From: JAPPLG01 sp965199935
GTDB taxonomy: Bacteria; Bdellovibrionota; Bdellovibrionia; Bdellovibrionales; UBA1609
Direction: 5' to 3'
Assembly (NCBI GenBank): GCA_965199935.1
Contig: CBDATD010000001.1
Span: forward strand, 248,001-312,000
DNA length: 64,000 nt
This document shows positions 63,955-64,000 of the stretch, piece after piece; positions within the stretch are counted from its first letter, which is position 1; the number at the start of each line of letters is the position of its first letter. A model generated the notes under the pieces. That model was not told where the DNA came from. It searched no databases and was given only the letters and a program-made list of their open reading frames with translations. The position numbers and the translations under genes are program-made.

Positions 63955-64000
63955 CATAGGAAAAATCTCTATTGCTAAGATAATGTGTGTGATAGAAAAG

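Overview
The window is an AT-rich, gene-dense stretch of a Gram-negative chromosome. It carries BamA, an OmpH/Skp chaperone, a LolD-type ATPase, lipoproteins with lipoboxes, murein synthesis genes and type IV pilus motors. The combination (PilB-PilT-PilC with a two-component pair, a Gld-like ABC/GldG/DUF4340 block feeding into lolD-bamA, and Flp/Tad-type prepilins) resembles Bdellovibrio-like bacteria. That placement is inferred from gene content and order only.

Layout. 0-5 kb: the end of an amino-acid permease, a glutaredoxin, purK-purE (+), then purM and an unknown gene (-). 5-7.6 kb: three secreted beta-barrel-like proteins. 7.6-13.1 kb (-): iscS-like, mnmA, mtaB, rnc, der, a tightly overlapping tRNA/RNA-maturation operon. 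13.2-22.4 kb: a pilus block (pilB, pilT, pilC, a degenerate sensor, a sigma-54 activator, a TPR protein) converging on an acidic protein with a PilB-like N-terminal domain. 22.5-31.5 kb (-): ABC ATPase, ABC permease, GldG-like, DUF4340, lolD, bamA, ompH, ribF. 31.6-34.2 kb: mltD-like and pdxJ separated by a possible structured RNA. 34.3-40.8 kb (+): a complete pstSCAB-phoU-phoB-phoR phosphate operon. 40.8-44.8 kb: nrnA-like, mgtE, greA, sohB. 45-52.4 kb: accessory genes, including a VWA lipoprotein, an AmpD-like amidase and a compact Flp/TadE/TadG/CpaB-like cassette that includes a 59-residue prepilin-like gene. 52.7-55.4 kb: folD, a 56-residue ORF, gcvT, gcvH, tRNA-Leu(UAG). 56-62 kb (-): murE-murF-mraY-murD followed by purC. 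62.1-63.7 kb: a secreted ankyrin-repeat protein.

A notable anomaly is that seven genes (purE, purM, the gene after purM, a beta-barrel gene, der, pstB, phoR) are broken by single-base frameshifts. Ten indels in all are needed, several in homopolymer runs, and each gene regains a whole-codon family-like length after correction. Because der is essential in well-studied bacteria, residual sequencing error is the simplest explanation. Real decay or transcriptional slippage at the T8/T9 runs is not excluded.

The most interesting unexplained signals are the prepilin cassette with a palindrome beside a candidate -10 box, the possible RNA upstream of mltD, the degenerate pilus sensor kinase, and paired 17-bp repeats at the right edge.
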